A stretch of 39,796 nt of DNA, taken from NCBI GenBank assembly GCA_009781915.1, contig WQUW01000009.1:1-39796 (forward strand), written 5' to 3'. Position 1 is the stretch's first letter. Each line of letters begins with the position of its first letter. The notes below the pieces were generated by a model. It saw only the letters and a program-made list of their open reading frames with translations. It had not been told where the DNA came from and did not search any database. Both the position numbers and the translations under genes were made by a program. Shown piece by piece: positions 33,414 to 39,796 of this stretch. The DNA comes from Treponema sp. (lineage in GTDB: Bacteria > Spirochaetota > Spirochaetia > Treponematales > Breznakiellaceae).

Positions 33414-33494
33414 ATGAAACGGGCACTGGTTTTTATACATCACCATCACCACCTCCATCGTTTTTTTCCGGGGCCCGGAGCCGTTGGGCTATAG
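33414..33494 (+). CDS. hisL: Histidine operon leader peptide
   Basis: A 26-codon frame that starts ATG AAA CGG and reads MKRALVFI, then HHHHHLH at codons 9-15, then RFFPGPGAVGL and a TAG stop. Six of seven codons in a row are His (CAT/CAC mixed), as in the known hisL peptides of enterobacteria, where ribosome stalling at these codons senses charged tRNA-His. It lies between the his promoter and a strong terminator, overlapping the 5' arm of an antiterminator stem. It has no homology to hisL outside the His block that I can see; the call rests on composition and position. Too short for ordinary gene finders. Confidence 0.85.
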   Translation: MKRALVFIHHHHHLHRFFPGPGAVGL

Positions 33495-33532
33495 TCCAAA
33501 AGGCTTTCATTCGGTTTAATAGCCGTGGGCTC
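33478..33532 (+). promoter_or_regulatory. Predicted antiterminator stem of the his attenuator
   Basis: GAGCC (33478-33482) pairs with GGCTC (33528-33532), and GGCTAT (33487-33492) pairs with ATAGCC (33519-33524), with a small internal loop. Its 3' half uses bases 33521-33528, which form the 5' arm of the terminator, so the two folds exclude each other. A local hairpin (TTGGG 33484-33488 with TCCAA 33495-33499) and CGGGC/GCCCG (33420-33424 with 33473-33477) are candidates for the competing early folds. Confidence 0.65.
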
Positions 33533-33553
33533 TCCAGTCCACGGCTTTTTTTT
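33521..33553 (+). terminator. Attenuator terminator upstream of hisG
   Basis: AGCCGTGG (33521-33528) pairs perfectly with CCACGGCT (33539-33546), followed by a run of eight T (33546-33553). It lies 27 bases after the leader peptide stop and 73 bases before hisG. There is no gene before it to terminate other than the leader peptide, which marks it as an attenuator. Confidence 0.85.
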
Positions 33554-33626
33554 GCGCCAAAAGGATGGATGGCGGCGCTTTTTGCAAGGCAAGGTTTTAC
33601 GGGAGACAGGTTTTTTGGAGACAGGA

Positions 33627-34481
33627 ATGGACAAGCTACGAATGTTAATCCCCAAGGGGCGGATTTTTGATAATGTTGCCAAGCTCTTTTCGGAGGCAGG
33701 GCTTCCCATTTCCCTTGCCGACAGAACCTACAGGCCGGTTATCGCGGCGGACTGGCTAAGCGCCAAGATCATGAAGCCGCAGAATGTCGGGGAACTCCTT
33801 GAACTTACAAGCCATGACGCGGGCTTTACCGGGGTGGACTGGATACTGGAAAGCGGGGCGGATGTTGAAGAGATACTGGATTTGGGGTTCGACAAGGTAA
33901 AAATAGTTGTGGCAGTCCCCGCCGCAAGCGATGAAGAAACCATGAAGCGCAGGAAAATTGTTGTCGCCACCGAGTATATGCGCCTTGCCGAAAAATGGCT
34001 TACGGCAGGATCGTGGCAGTTCCGCCTTCTTCGGGCATACGGGGCCACCGAAGTGTTCCCCCCGGACGATGCCGACATGATCATTGATAACACTTCTTCC
34101 GGGCAGACGCTCCGTGACAACGGCCTAAAAATCATCGCGACGCTATTGGAATCGTCCACCCGCTTTGTCGCTTCAAAGGCCGCAATGGCGGACAAGCAAA
34201 AACGGGGCAGGATCGAAGAGCTTGCCATGCTTTTCAAGGCCGTACTGGACGCCCGTGAGCGGGTAATGCTGGAAATGAACGTTCCCAAGGCGAAATTCCA
34301 GGAAATGGCGGAAGGGCTCCCCGCCATGCGAAGCCCCACCGTAGCGCCTTTGTACGGCAACGAAGGGTACGCCGTAAAAATCGCCGTAAAAAAGGGCGAA
34401 GTTTCTTCTTTAATTCCACGGTTAAAGAAAATGGGCGCGTCGGACATCGTGGAATACGATTTGCGAAAAGTAGTCCCGTAG
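33627..34481 (+). CDS. hisG: ATP phosphoribosyltransferase, long form
   Basis: First enzyme of histidine synthesis: ATP plus PRPP to phosphoribosyl-ATP, in the cytoplasm. The 284 residues include the catalytic domains (LRMLIPKGRIFDNVAKLF at the start, IIDNTSSGQTLRDNGLKII around the PRPP loop) and the C-terminal ACT-like regulatory domain (about 210-284, ending in IVEYDLRKVVP), so it is the long, hexameric HisGL that is feedback-inhibited by histidine and needs no HisZ. ATG 33627 is chosen since GGAG lies six bases upstream; the frame is open back to 33525, but that start lies within the attenuator stem. First gene of the operon. Confidence 0.96.
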   Translation: MDKLRMLIPKGRIFDNVAKLFSEAGLPISLADRTYRPVIAADWLSAKIMKPQNVGELLELTSHDAGFTGVDWILESGADVEEILDLGFDKVKIVVAVPAASDEETMKRRKIVVATEYMRLAEKWLTAGSWQFRLLRAYGATEVFPPDDADMIIDNTSSGQTLRDNGLKIIATLLESSTRFVASKAAMADKQKRGRIEELAMLFKAVLDARERVMLEMNVPKAKFQEMAEGLPAMRSPTVAPLYGNEGYAVKIAVKKGEVSSLIPRLKKMGASDIVEYDLRKVVP

Positions 34482-34513
34482 GGATATTCCAATGAAAGCA
34501 GGAGGATCGAAGA

Positions 34514-35095
34514 ATGTCAAGAACGGCGGAAATTGAAAGAACCACAAGGGAAACATCCATCAAGATGAAACTCAACATTGATGGCGGCGGGGAGGCGAAG
34601 CTGGATTACCCCATAGGGTTTATGGCCCATATGCTTACCGCCTTCGCGTGCCACGGGCTTTTTGATATTGAAGTATGGGCACGGGGCGATCTTGAAGTGG
34701 ATCAGCATCACTTGGTGGAAGATACCGGTATTGTCATGGGGCAGTGCTTTGCCCGCGCGCTGGGAGAGCGGCGGGGCATACACCGGGTGGGGAGCTGCCT
34801 TTTCCCAATGGACGAAACGCTCGCGCGGGCCGCGGTAGACATTTCAGGAAGGCCCTTTCTGGTGTTCGACGCGCCGGAACTCAACTCCGGGCAAACCGGT
34901 GTTGTTTGCGATTTCTGGCAGGGCTTTGTTTCCGCCGCGGGCATTACCCTTCATCTGGATATACTGCGGGGCAGGAGCTGCCACCACAAGACCGAGGCGC
35001 TTTTTAAGGCGGCGGCCCGCTCGCTTCGGGAAGCCTGCCGCATTGATTACGGCGCTCCCGGTCTTATTCCCTCTAGCAAAGGAGTCATTGTATGA
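34514..35095 (+). CDS. hisB: Imidazoleglycerol-phosphate dehydratase
   Basis: Step 6: dehydrates imidazole glycerol phosphate to imidazole acetol phosphate, a manganese enzyme of 24 subunits. The 193 residues are the monofunctional form without the histidinol-phosphatase domain of enterobacterial HisB. Metal-binding motifs are [10 protein letters not shown] (63-72, HHLVED at 65-70) and [11 protein letters not shown] near 156. Position 38-40 reads AHM where many members have DHM. AGGAGGA precedes ATG 34514 by about seven bases. The stop overlaps the hisF ATG (ATGA). A separate histidinol phosphatase must be encoded elsewhere. Confidence 0.96.
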   Translation: MSRTAEIERTTRETSIKMKLNIDGGGEAKLDYPIGFMAHMLTAFACHGLFDIEVWARGDLEVDQHHLVEDTGIVMGQCFARALGERRGIHRVGSCLFPMDETLARAAVDISGRPFLVFDAPELNSGQTGVVCDFWQGFVSAAGITLHLDILRGRSCHHKTEALFKAAARSLREACRIDYGAPGLIPSSKGVIV

Positions 35096-35865
35096 CAACG
35101 ATAAAACGAATTATTCCGTGTCTGGATGTAGACGGCGGACGGGTGGTTAAAGGCGTGAAATTTGAAGAGGTCAAAGACGCTGGAGACCCGGTGGAATTTG
35201 CCCGGCGGTATAACGCCGGTGGGGCTGACGAACTTGCCTTTCTGGACATAAGCGCTACCAGCAAGGGGCGGGCTACCCTTCTGGACGTGGTAAGGAAAGT
35301 CGCAGCCGAAGTAACAATCCCGTTCTGCGTGGGCGGCGGCATACGAACTGTGGAAGACATGCGGCAGACCATAAAGGCCGGAGCGGGCAAGGTCTCGGTG
35401 TGCAGTTCCGCGCTGGCAAGGCCGCAGCTGCTTTCCGAGATGGCAAGCGCCTTCGGGAGCCAGAGCGTTGTTCTGGCAATTGACGCGAAAAGGGTTTCCG
35501 CCAAGGGACAGCCCCCGGTGTGGCACGCTTTTTCAAACGGCGGCAGGGCCGACTCAGGGCTGGACGCGATAGAATGGGCAATAAAGGCCGCAGAGCTAGG
35601 AGCGGGCGAAATAATGCTTAACTCCATAGACGCTGACGGAACCTGCGCAGGCTACGACATTGCCCTTTGCGCCGCTGTCGCGAAAGCTGTGTCTGTGCCC
35701 GTTATCGCGTCCGGCGGGGCGGGAAGCTTAGAGCAGATAGCGGAAGTTCTGAAAGAAACCGGGGTTGACGCGGCCCTTGTAGCTTCCCTTTTGCACTTCG
35801 GCAAAACCACCGTTCCCGAAATTAAACAGTACCTTGCCTTACAGGGGATCAGTGTCAGGCAGTAA
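35092..35865 (+). CDS. hisF: Imidazole glycerol phosphate synthase, cyclase subunit
   Basis: Step 5: uses PRFAR and ammonia from the HisH glutaminase to make imidazole glycerol phosphate and AICAR. It is a 257-residue (beta/alpha)8 barrel with the two catalytic Asp, D12 in [15 protein letters not shown] and D131 in VVLAIDAKR, and the phosphate-binding GGGIRT and GGAGS loops. It is coupled to hisB by a four-base overlap. The usual partner hisH, often located next to hisF or hisA, is not present in this window, so HisF either finds HisH encoded elsewhere or uses free ammonia. Confidence 0.97.
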   Translation: MTTIKRIIPCLDVDGGRVVKGVKFEEVKDAGDPVEFARRYNAGGADELAFLDISATSKGRATLLDVVRKVAAEVTIPFCVGGGIRTVEDMRQTIKAGAGKVSVCSSALARPQLLSEMASAFGSQSVVLAIDAKRVSAKGQPPVWHAFSNGGRADSGLDAIEWAIKAAELGAGEIMLNSIDADGTCAGYDIALCAAVAKAVSVPVIASGGAGSLEQIAEVLKETGVDAALVASLLHFGKTTVPEIKQYLALQGISVRQ

Positions 35866-35880
35866 AACAGGAAAAGAACG

Positions 35881-37197
35881 ATGGTTATTGCGTCAATAGA
35901 CATTCAAAACGGGAAGGTTGTCCAGCTCAGGCAGGGATCGGAATTGATGCTTGAGCGGGACAACGCCGGGGAACTTGCGCAGGCGTTTGACCGCTGTGGA
36001 GAAGTGGCGGTTATCGATCTGGACGCCGCTATGGGGCTGCGTCCCAATACGACAATGATAACGCCCCTGCTCCGCAAGGCCGAGTGCAGGGTAGGCGGCG
36101 GCATCAGAACCCCACAGCAGGCGAAAGAGCTTGTAAGCCTTGGCGCTAAAAAGGTCATTATCGGGTCAAGCGTGTTTCGTAACCCGGACAAGAAGGGCGC
36201 CGGGGCCGAAGGCGGGGAGTTTGGCGTGAACGTTTCGCTTTTAAAGGCGTTTGCGCAGGCTATCGGGCGGGAACGGCTCGTGGTTGCCGTGGATGCCCGT
36301 GGCGGCGAAATCGTAATTGACGGCTGGAAGAAGGCCACGGGCTTAGACCTTGTGCAAGCCTCCCGGCTGGCGGAACCTTGGGCGTCGGAGCTGCTGTTTA
36401 CCTGTGTCGAGCGGGAAGGAACCATGACCGGAATTGACATGACAGCCGTAAAAACACTGCGGGAGGCCGTGTCCAGCGAGATCACCGTTGCCGGCGGGGT
36501 ATCGAGCCTTGCCGAAATTGAAGAGATTTCGGCGCTCGGCTGCAATGTGCAGCTTGGCATGGCTCTGTACACGGGCAGCGTAACGCTGGAAGACGCATTT
36601 GTCCGCTCGCTGAATTGGGCCAAGGGAGAAGCCGGAGGCTGCGGCGGACATGACCGCCCGCTGTTGCCGCTTATCGCCCAATCAAGGGACGGGCAAGTTC
36701 TTATGTCCGGTTTTGCCAGCAGGGAAGCGTTACACGAAACGTTCAAAAGGGGAAAGCTCTGCTTTCACAGCCGCACACGGCAAAAGCTCTGGATGAAAGG
36801 GGAAACATCGGGCAATGTCCTTACCCTTGTCCGCCTGCGGGCCGACTGCGACCGGGACGCGATTCTGGCGACTGTGGAACCTTCAGGCCCTGTCTGTCAT
36901 ACAGGGGCGTGGTCGTGCTTTTCAACCAGCCGCCGCTATACCCTAGAGTACCTTCAATCGGTCATCGCTGGAAGGTTCCGCGACCCCGTTCCCGGCTCCT
37001 ACACCGCCACGCTGGACGATAAGCTTGTCCGGGAAAAACTGATGGAAGAAGCGGAAGAACTGTGCGCGGCAAAAACCCACAGCGAAACCGTGTGGGAAGC
37101 GGCGGATGTCCTGTACTTTACCGCCGCCCTTATGACCCGCGCCGGGGTCTCTTTTGAGGAAGTTCTTGCGGAACTGGAAAGAAGGCACTTGAAATAG
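35881..37197 (+). CDS. hisAIE: Trifunctional HisA-HisI-HisE fusion
   Basis: 438 residues joining three enzymes in one chain. 1-248 is HisA, the ProFAR isomerase barrel (step 4), with catalytic D7 (IASIDIQNGK) and D138 (VVAVDARGG) and the GGGIRT and GGVSS phosphate loops. After a short Gly/Ala-rich linker, 261-350 is HisI, the phosphoribosyl-AMP cyclohydrolase (step 3): FHSRTRQKLWMKGETSGN, ADCDRD with C323, and CHTGAWSC with C339 and C346, the zinc and magnesium ligands. 355-438 is HisE, the phosphoribosyl-ATP pyrophosphatase (step 2), with the EKLMEEAEE helix. HisIE fusions are common; joining HisA in front is unusual to my knowledge. No frameshift or internal stop is seen. AGGAAAAG precedes the ATG. 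Confidence 0.95.
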   Translation: MVIASIDIQNGKVVQLRQGSELMLERDNAGELAQAFDRCGEVAVIDLDAAMGLRPNTTMITPLLRKAECRVGGGIRTPQQAKELVSLGAKKVIIGSSVFRNPDKKGAGAEGGEFGVNVSLLKAFAQAIGRERLVVAVDARGGEIVIDGWKKATGLDLVQASRLAEPWASELLFTCVEREGTMTGIDMTAVKTLREAVSSEITVAGGVSSLAEIEEISALGCNVQLGMALYTGSVTLEDAFVRSLNWAKGEAGGCGGHDRPLLPLIAQSRDGQVLMSGFASREALHETFKRGKLCFHSRTRQKLWMKGETSGNVLTLVRLRADCDRDAILATVEPSGPVCHTGAWSCFSTSRRYTLEYLQSVIAGRFRDPVPGSYTATLDDKLVREKLMEEAEELCAAKTHSETVWEAADVLYFTAALMTRAGVSFEEVLAELERRHLK

Positions 37198-37206
37198 GAG
37201 CAAGGC

Positions 37207-38313
37207 ATGAGCGTGTACTGGAGCGAGAGGACAAGGCTTTTAGAGCCGTACATTCCGGGCGAACAGCCCAAGGATAGGGAGTTTATCAAACTTAACACAA
37301 ACGAAAACCCGTATCCCCCGTCCCCAATGGTAGTCGAAGCGATACAAAAAGCCGCCAGCGGCCTTAGGCTGTACCCTGACCCATTCTGTACGGAGCTAAG
37401 GGAGACCGCCGCCGCCGCATACGGGGTAAAGCCCGAAGAAGTGTTTGCGGGCAACGGCTCTGACGAGGTTCTGGCCTTTGCCTTTGCCGCCTTTTTCGGC
37501 GCGAAGACCAAGACTACCGGCGCTGCCCCGGCGCTTTTCCCCGACATTACCTACAGCTTTTACCCGGTCTATGCGGGCCTTTGGGATGTGCCGTACAGAA
37601 CCGTTCCCCTAAAGGATGATTTTTCGATTGATTACCACGATTACTTAGGCGCGTCGGGGGGAATTATTTTTCCCAACCCGAATGCCCCGACAGGCATCGC
37701 CCTTCCCCTTGAAGACTTGAAGAATATCGCGCAGGCCGCCGGGCGGGACAAGCAGGTTTTCGTTGTGGATGAAGCCTACATTGCCTTTGCCGGGGGGGAA
37801 GGTGTTGCGAGCGCTCTTAGCCTGGTACAAGAGTTTCCCAACCTCCTTGTGGTTAGAACCCTTTCAAAAGAAGCTTCCCTTGCGGGGCTTCGCGCCGGGT
37901 TCGCCATTGGGCAGCAGGAACTTATTCAGGGGCTTTTCCGTGTTCACGATTCTTTTAATTCGTACACGATGGATCGCCTTGCGCTGGCTGGAGCGGGGGC
38001 GGCGCTTAAAGACGCCGCCTACTACAAAGACATAAACCGCCGGATTGTTTGTACCCGCGACCGGGTTTCCGCCGCCCTCCGGGCGCTGGGCTTTCGGACA
38101 CTGCCTTCTCAGGCCAATTTTATCTTCGCCTCGCCCCCGCCCGGATGCGGAAAAGGCGGGCGGGAGTTTTACGCGGCCCTAAGGGATCGGGGCATTTTGG
38201 TCAGGCATTTTGAAAGGCCCCGGATCGCGGACTTTGTGCGGATCAGCATTGGCACTGACGGCGACATGGACGCTTTTCTTGAAGCCTGCGGGCGCATTGC
38301 CGCCGGGGGATAG
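37207..38313 (+). CDS. hisC: Histidinol-phosphate aminotransferase
   Basis: Step 7: moves an amino group from glutamate to imidazole acetol phosphate. A 368-residue fold-type I PLP enzyme: substrate motif LNTNENPYPPSP at the start, GNGSDEVLAFAF for phosphate binding, PNPNAPTG, VVDEAYIAFA with the ring-nitrogen Asp, and the Schiff-base lysine K221 in RTLSKEASLAGLRAGFAIG. The final Arg region FVRISIGTDGDM is as in HisC. AGGAG lies just ahead of ATG 37207, nine bases after the previous stop. Family members can also act in tyrosine or phenylalanine synthesis, but the operon fixes the role here. Confidence 0.96.
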   Translation: MSVYWSERTRLLEPYIPGEQPKDREFIKLNTNENPYPPSPMVVEAIQKAASGLRLYPDPFCTELRETAAAAYGVKPEEVFAGNGSDEVLAFAFAAFFGAKTKTTGAAPALFPDITYSFYPVYAGLWDVPYRTVPLKDDFSIDYHDYLGASGGIIFPNPNAPTGIALPLEDLKNIAQAAGRDKQVFVVDEAYIAFAGGEGVASALSLVQEFPNLLVVRTLSKEASLAGLRAGFAIGQQELIQGLFRVHDSFNSYTMDRLALAGAGAALKDAAYYKDINRRIVCTRDRVSAALRALGFRTLPSQANFIFASPPPGCGKGGREFYAALRDRGILVRHFERPRIADFVRISIGTDGDMDAFLEACGRIAAGG

Positions 38314-38323
38314 GGGATAATCG

Positions 38324-39709
38324 ATGGGCCTTTTGAAGATTATCACAGGGAAAGCGTTTGCCGAAAACCCAAGCCTGTTTCTCGCGGGCGGGGCGGCTGG
38401 CGAACCGGACGCTGAAGTAACCGCCACTGTCAGCGGGATAATTTCCGCAGTCAGGGTTGAAGGGGACACGGCTGTCAGGCGTTACGCGGCACTGTTTGAA
38501 AAAGAATCCCCGCGCGCGTTTGAAGTCCCCCTTGCGGCGGCAGAGGAAGCATGGGAAACGGTACAATCCGGCGAACCGGAGCTTGCCGCCGCCCTGTCTT
38601 TCGCGGCGGACAACATTAGGCGCTTTGCGGAACTTCAAAAGGAACAGTTTAAGGATTTTGAGGAAGAGATACAACCGGGGGTTTTCGCGGGGCAACGGGT
38701 AATTCCTGTTGACAGGGCGGCGATTTACGTGCCTTCAGGGCGTTTTCCCCTTATCTCCTCGGCGCTCATGGGGCTTATTCCCGCGGCGGCGGCTGGGGTG
38801 GGGGAAAGAATACTTGTCTCTCCGCCCGCTGGCGGCGGCGCGCCTGATCGCCGTATTCTGGCGGCGGCGCGGATAGCCGGAGCGAGCCGCATCTTTGCCT
38901 TGGGCGGCGCGCAGGCAATAGCGGCCCTTGCCATCGGGACTGAAACGGTTCCAAGGGCGGACATTATCGCCGGGCCGGGGAACAAGTACGTAGCTACCGC
39001 AAAACGTTTGCTTTTCGGCGAGGTTGGCATTGACTTTGTAGCCGGCCCCACGGATTTGCTTGTTATTAGCGACGGGAAGCGTGAAAGCGCCGCCGGCTCT
39101 GCCCCGCCCTTCGACTTTGACCTTATTGCCGCCGATATGCTCGCCCAAGCCGAGCATGACCCCGACGCCCGTGTGCGCGCCCTTGTCCCGGACAGGCAGA
39201 CGGCGGAACACATCGAGCTGGCCCTGAGTAAACGGCTGGCGCTGCTTCCCACGGAGGTAACGGCCCGCGCCTCTTTGAATGCGGGGGGGCTTATCATTAT
39301 CTACGAGTCAAGGGAAGAGGCGATACGCATCGCCAACGCCATTGCGCCGGAGCATTTGGCGTTAAGCGTCGCCTCCCCCGAAGAATGGGCGCAGGGCTTG
39401 CGAAACTACGGCTCGCTCTTTACCGGTTCCGCCGCGGCGGAGGCGCTTGGGGATTATTCCGCAGGGATTAACCACACGCTGCCTACATCCGGCTCCTCCC
39501 GCTTTACCGGCGGGCTTTCTGTCCGTAACTTCCTGAAAACCGTTACCACGCTCCGATGCGTTCCCGGCGAGGGATACACGCAGGCCCTGCGCGCCGCGGA
39601 AATCATGGCACGGGCCGAGGGGCTGGCGGGTCACGCGGAGAGCGCTGCAGTAAGGGCGGCCCCCGGCGGGAGCAAAAAAATTTTTGAAAAAAATTCGCAA
39701 AAATGTTGA
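38324..39709 (+). CDS. hisD: Histidinol dehydrogenase
   Basis: Last step: two NAD-dependent oxidations of histidinol to histidine, zinc-dependent. The 461 residues have the conserved core: GGAQAIAALAIGTETVPRAD, IIAGPGNKYVATAKRL, GIDFVAGPTDLLVISD, LAQAEHDPDARV with the Gln/His zinc ligands, and LGDYSAGINHTLPT followed by GGLSVRNFLK. It is slightly longer than the usual 430, with an Ala/Gly-rich insertion near 250 and a Lys-rich C-terminus. The ATG is ten bases after the hisC stop. Its stop codon is part of the -35 box of the next gene's promoter, so the operon may end here, although no terminator hairpin is visible. Confidence 0.96.
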   Translation: MGLLKIITGKAFAENPSLFLAGGAAGEPDAEVTATVSGIISAVRVEGDTAVRRYAALFEKESPRAFEVPLAAAEEAWETVQSGEPELAAALSFAADNIRRFAELQKEQFKDFEEEIQPGVFAGQRVIPVDRAAIYVPSGRFPLISSALMGLIPAAAAGVGERILVSPPAGGGAPDRRILAAARIAGASRIFALGGAQAIAALAIGTETVPRADIIAGPGNKYVATAKRLLFGEVGIDFVAGPTDLLVISDGKRESAAGSAPPFDFDLIAADMLAQAEHDPDARVRALVPDRQTAEHIELALSKRLALLPTEVTARASLNAGGLIIIYESREEAIRIANAIAPEHLALSVASPEEWAQGLRNYGSLFTGSAAAEALGDYSAGINHTLPTSGSSRFTGGLSVRNFLKTVTTLRCVPGEGYTQALRAAEIMARAEGLAGHAESAAVRAAPGGSKKIFEKNSQKC

Positions 39710-39734
39710 CGTTCCGCTAATAGTTGGATATACT
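39706..39734 (+). promoter_or_regulatory. Predicted strong promoter after hisD
   Basis: TTGACG at 39706-39711 and TATACT at 39729-39734 are spaced exactly 17. The expected start is 39740-39743, which coincides with the ATG of the following frame. Confidence 0.7.
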
Positions 39735-39742
39735 CTCTTTTG

Positions 39743-39796
39743 ATGGTATCTGTTGTCGATAACAACGTGGTTTTCCCGCTCGTAATTCTGCCGCCA
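39743..39796 (+). CDS. Start of a downstream gene, cut by the window edge
   Basis: An open frame begins at ATG 39743 (MVSVVDNNVVFPLVILPP) and is still open at the last base. There is no Shine-Dalgarno sequence, and the predicted transcript starts within a few bases of the ATG, so it would be a leaderless message. Too little is present to name it; whether it is hisH or unrelated cannot be judged. Confidence 0.5.
   Translation, partial: MVSVVDNNVVFPLVILPP

Noticed and set aside
33525..33626. Longer HisG starting at 33525
   Set aside because: The start lies within the attenuator stem, and HisG proteins begin at about the LRMLIPKGR strand; GGAG supports 33627.
35904..36746. 280-residue antisense frame over hisA/IE
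   Set aside because: A shadow of a GC-rich gene: Ser/Pro/Ala-rich, no ribosome site, and the plus strand has clear catalytic motifs.
1..39796. tRNA, rRNA, CRISPR array, prophage or transposase genes
   Set aside because: I looked for cloverleaf ends, regular spaced repeats, integrases and transposases and found none; the repeats present are few and irregular.

Overview
The window looks like a chromosomal piece of a treponeme-type spirochete (Treponematales, GC a little above 50% by eye). The best evidence is a cytoplasmic filament protein gene (cfpA, 26325-28382), a family known from treponemes. Around it lie a VWA-domain protein and a pallilysin-like protein (compare T. pallidum Tp0750/Tp0751), and downstream a spirochete-type conserved protein and a PPDK-family protein, as around T. 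pallidum cfpA. A complete-looking type of histidine operon points away from host-restricted T. pallidum and towards a prototrophic, gut or free-living relative such as the termite-gut treponemes.

Layout. 1-330: a 64-bp perfect inverted repeat with no gene. 333-5406: a heterodimeric ABC exporter (one degenerate and one canonical ATPase subunit) and an unusual double HlyD-type adaptor. 5778-10823: isoleucyl-tRNA synthetase, a lipoprotein, and two small zinc-ribbon proteins separated by a cluster of three hairpins. 10949-12788 (minus): an RCC1-repeat surface lipoprotein whose frame is broken exactly at a run of 11 G/C, so it is probably phase-variable. 13078-18258: an MGH1/trehalase-like glycosidase, a Ppx/GppA phosphatase and polyphosphate kinase in a tight run. 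18290-19758: an AT-rich island with a secreted protein and a TraB/Tiki-like protein. 19846-21861: a flavodoxin-ferredoxin and an MFS exporter.

21878-26141 (minus) is a four-gene overlapping or abutting set: VWA protein, DHH phosphoesterase, pallilysin-like protein, FSR-type MFS transporter. It is divergent from cfpA, and three TTGAACA repeats 11 bp apart lie between the two promoters. 28453-32214 encodes the conserved spirochete protein and a PPDK-family protein whose ATP-grasp half is degenerate. 32168-33271 (minus) is an aldo/keto reductase with a ferredoxin tail.

33377-39709 is the highlight: a histidine operon hisG-hisB-hisF-hisA/IE-hisC-hisD. It is preceded by what reads as a classical transcription attenuator: a consensus promoter, a 26-codon leader peptide with six His codons in a block of seven, mutually exclusive stem-loops, and a terminator with eight T. 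The operon also carries a three-domain HisA-HisI-HisE fusion covering three consecutive pathway steps. No hisH is visible. The window ends at the start of another gene with a very strong promoter and almost no 5' leader.
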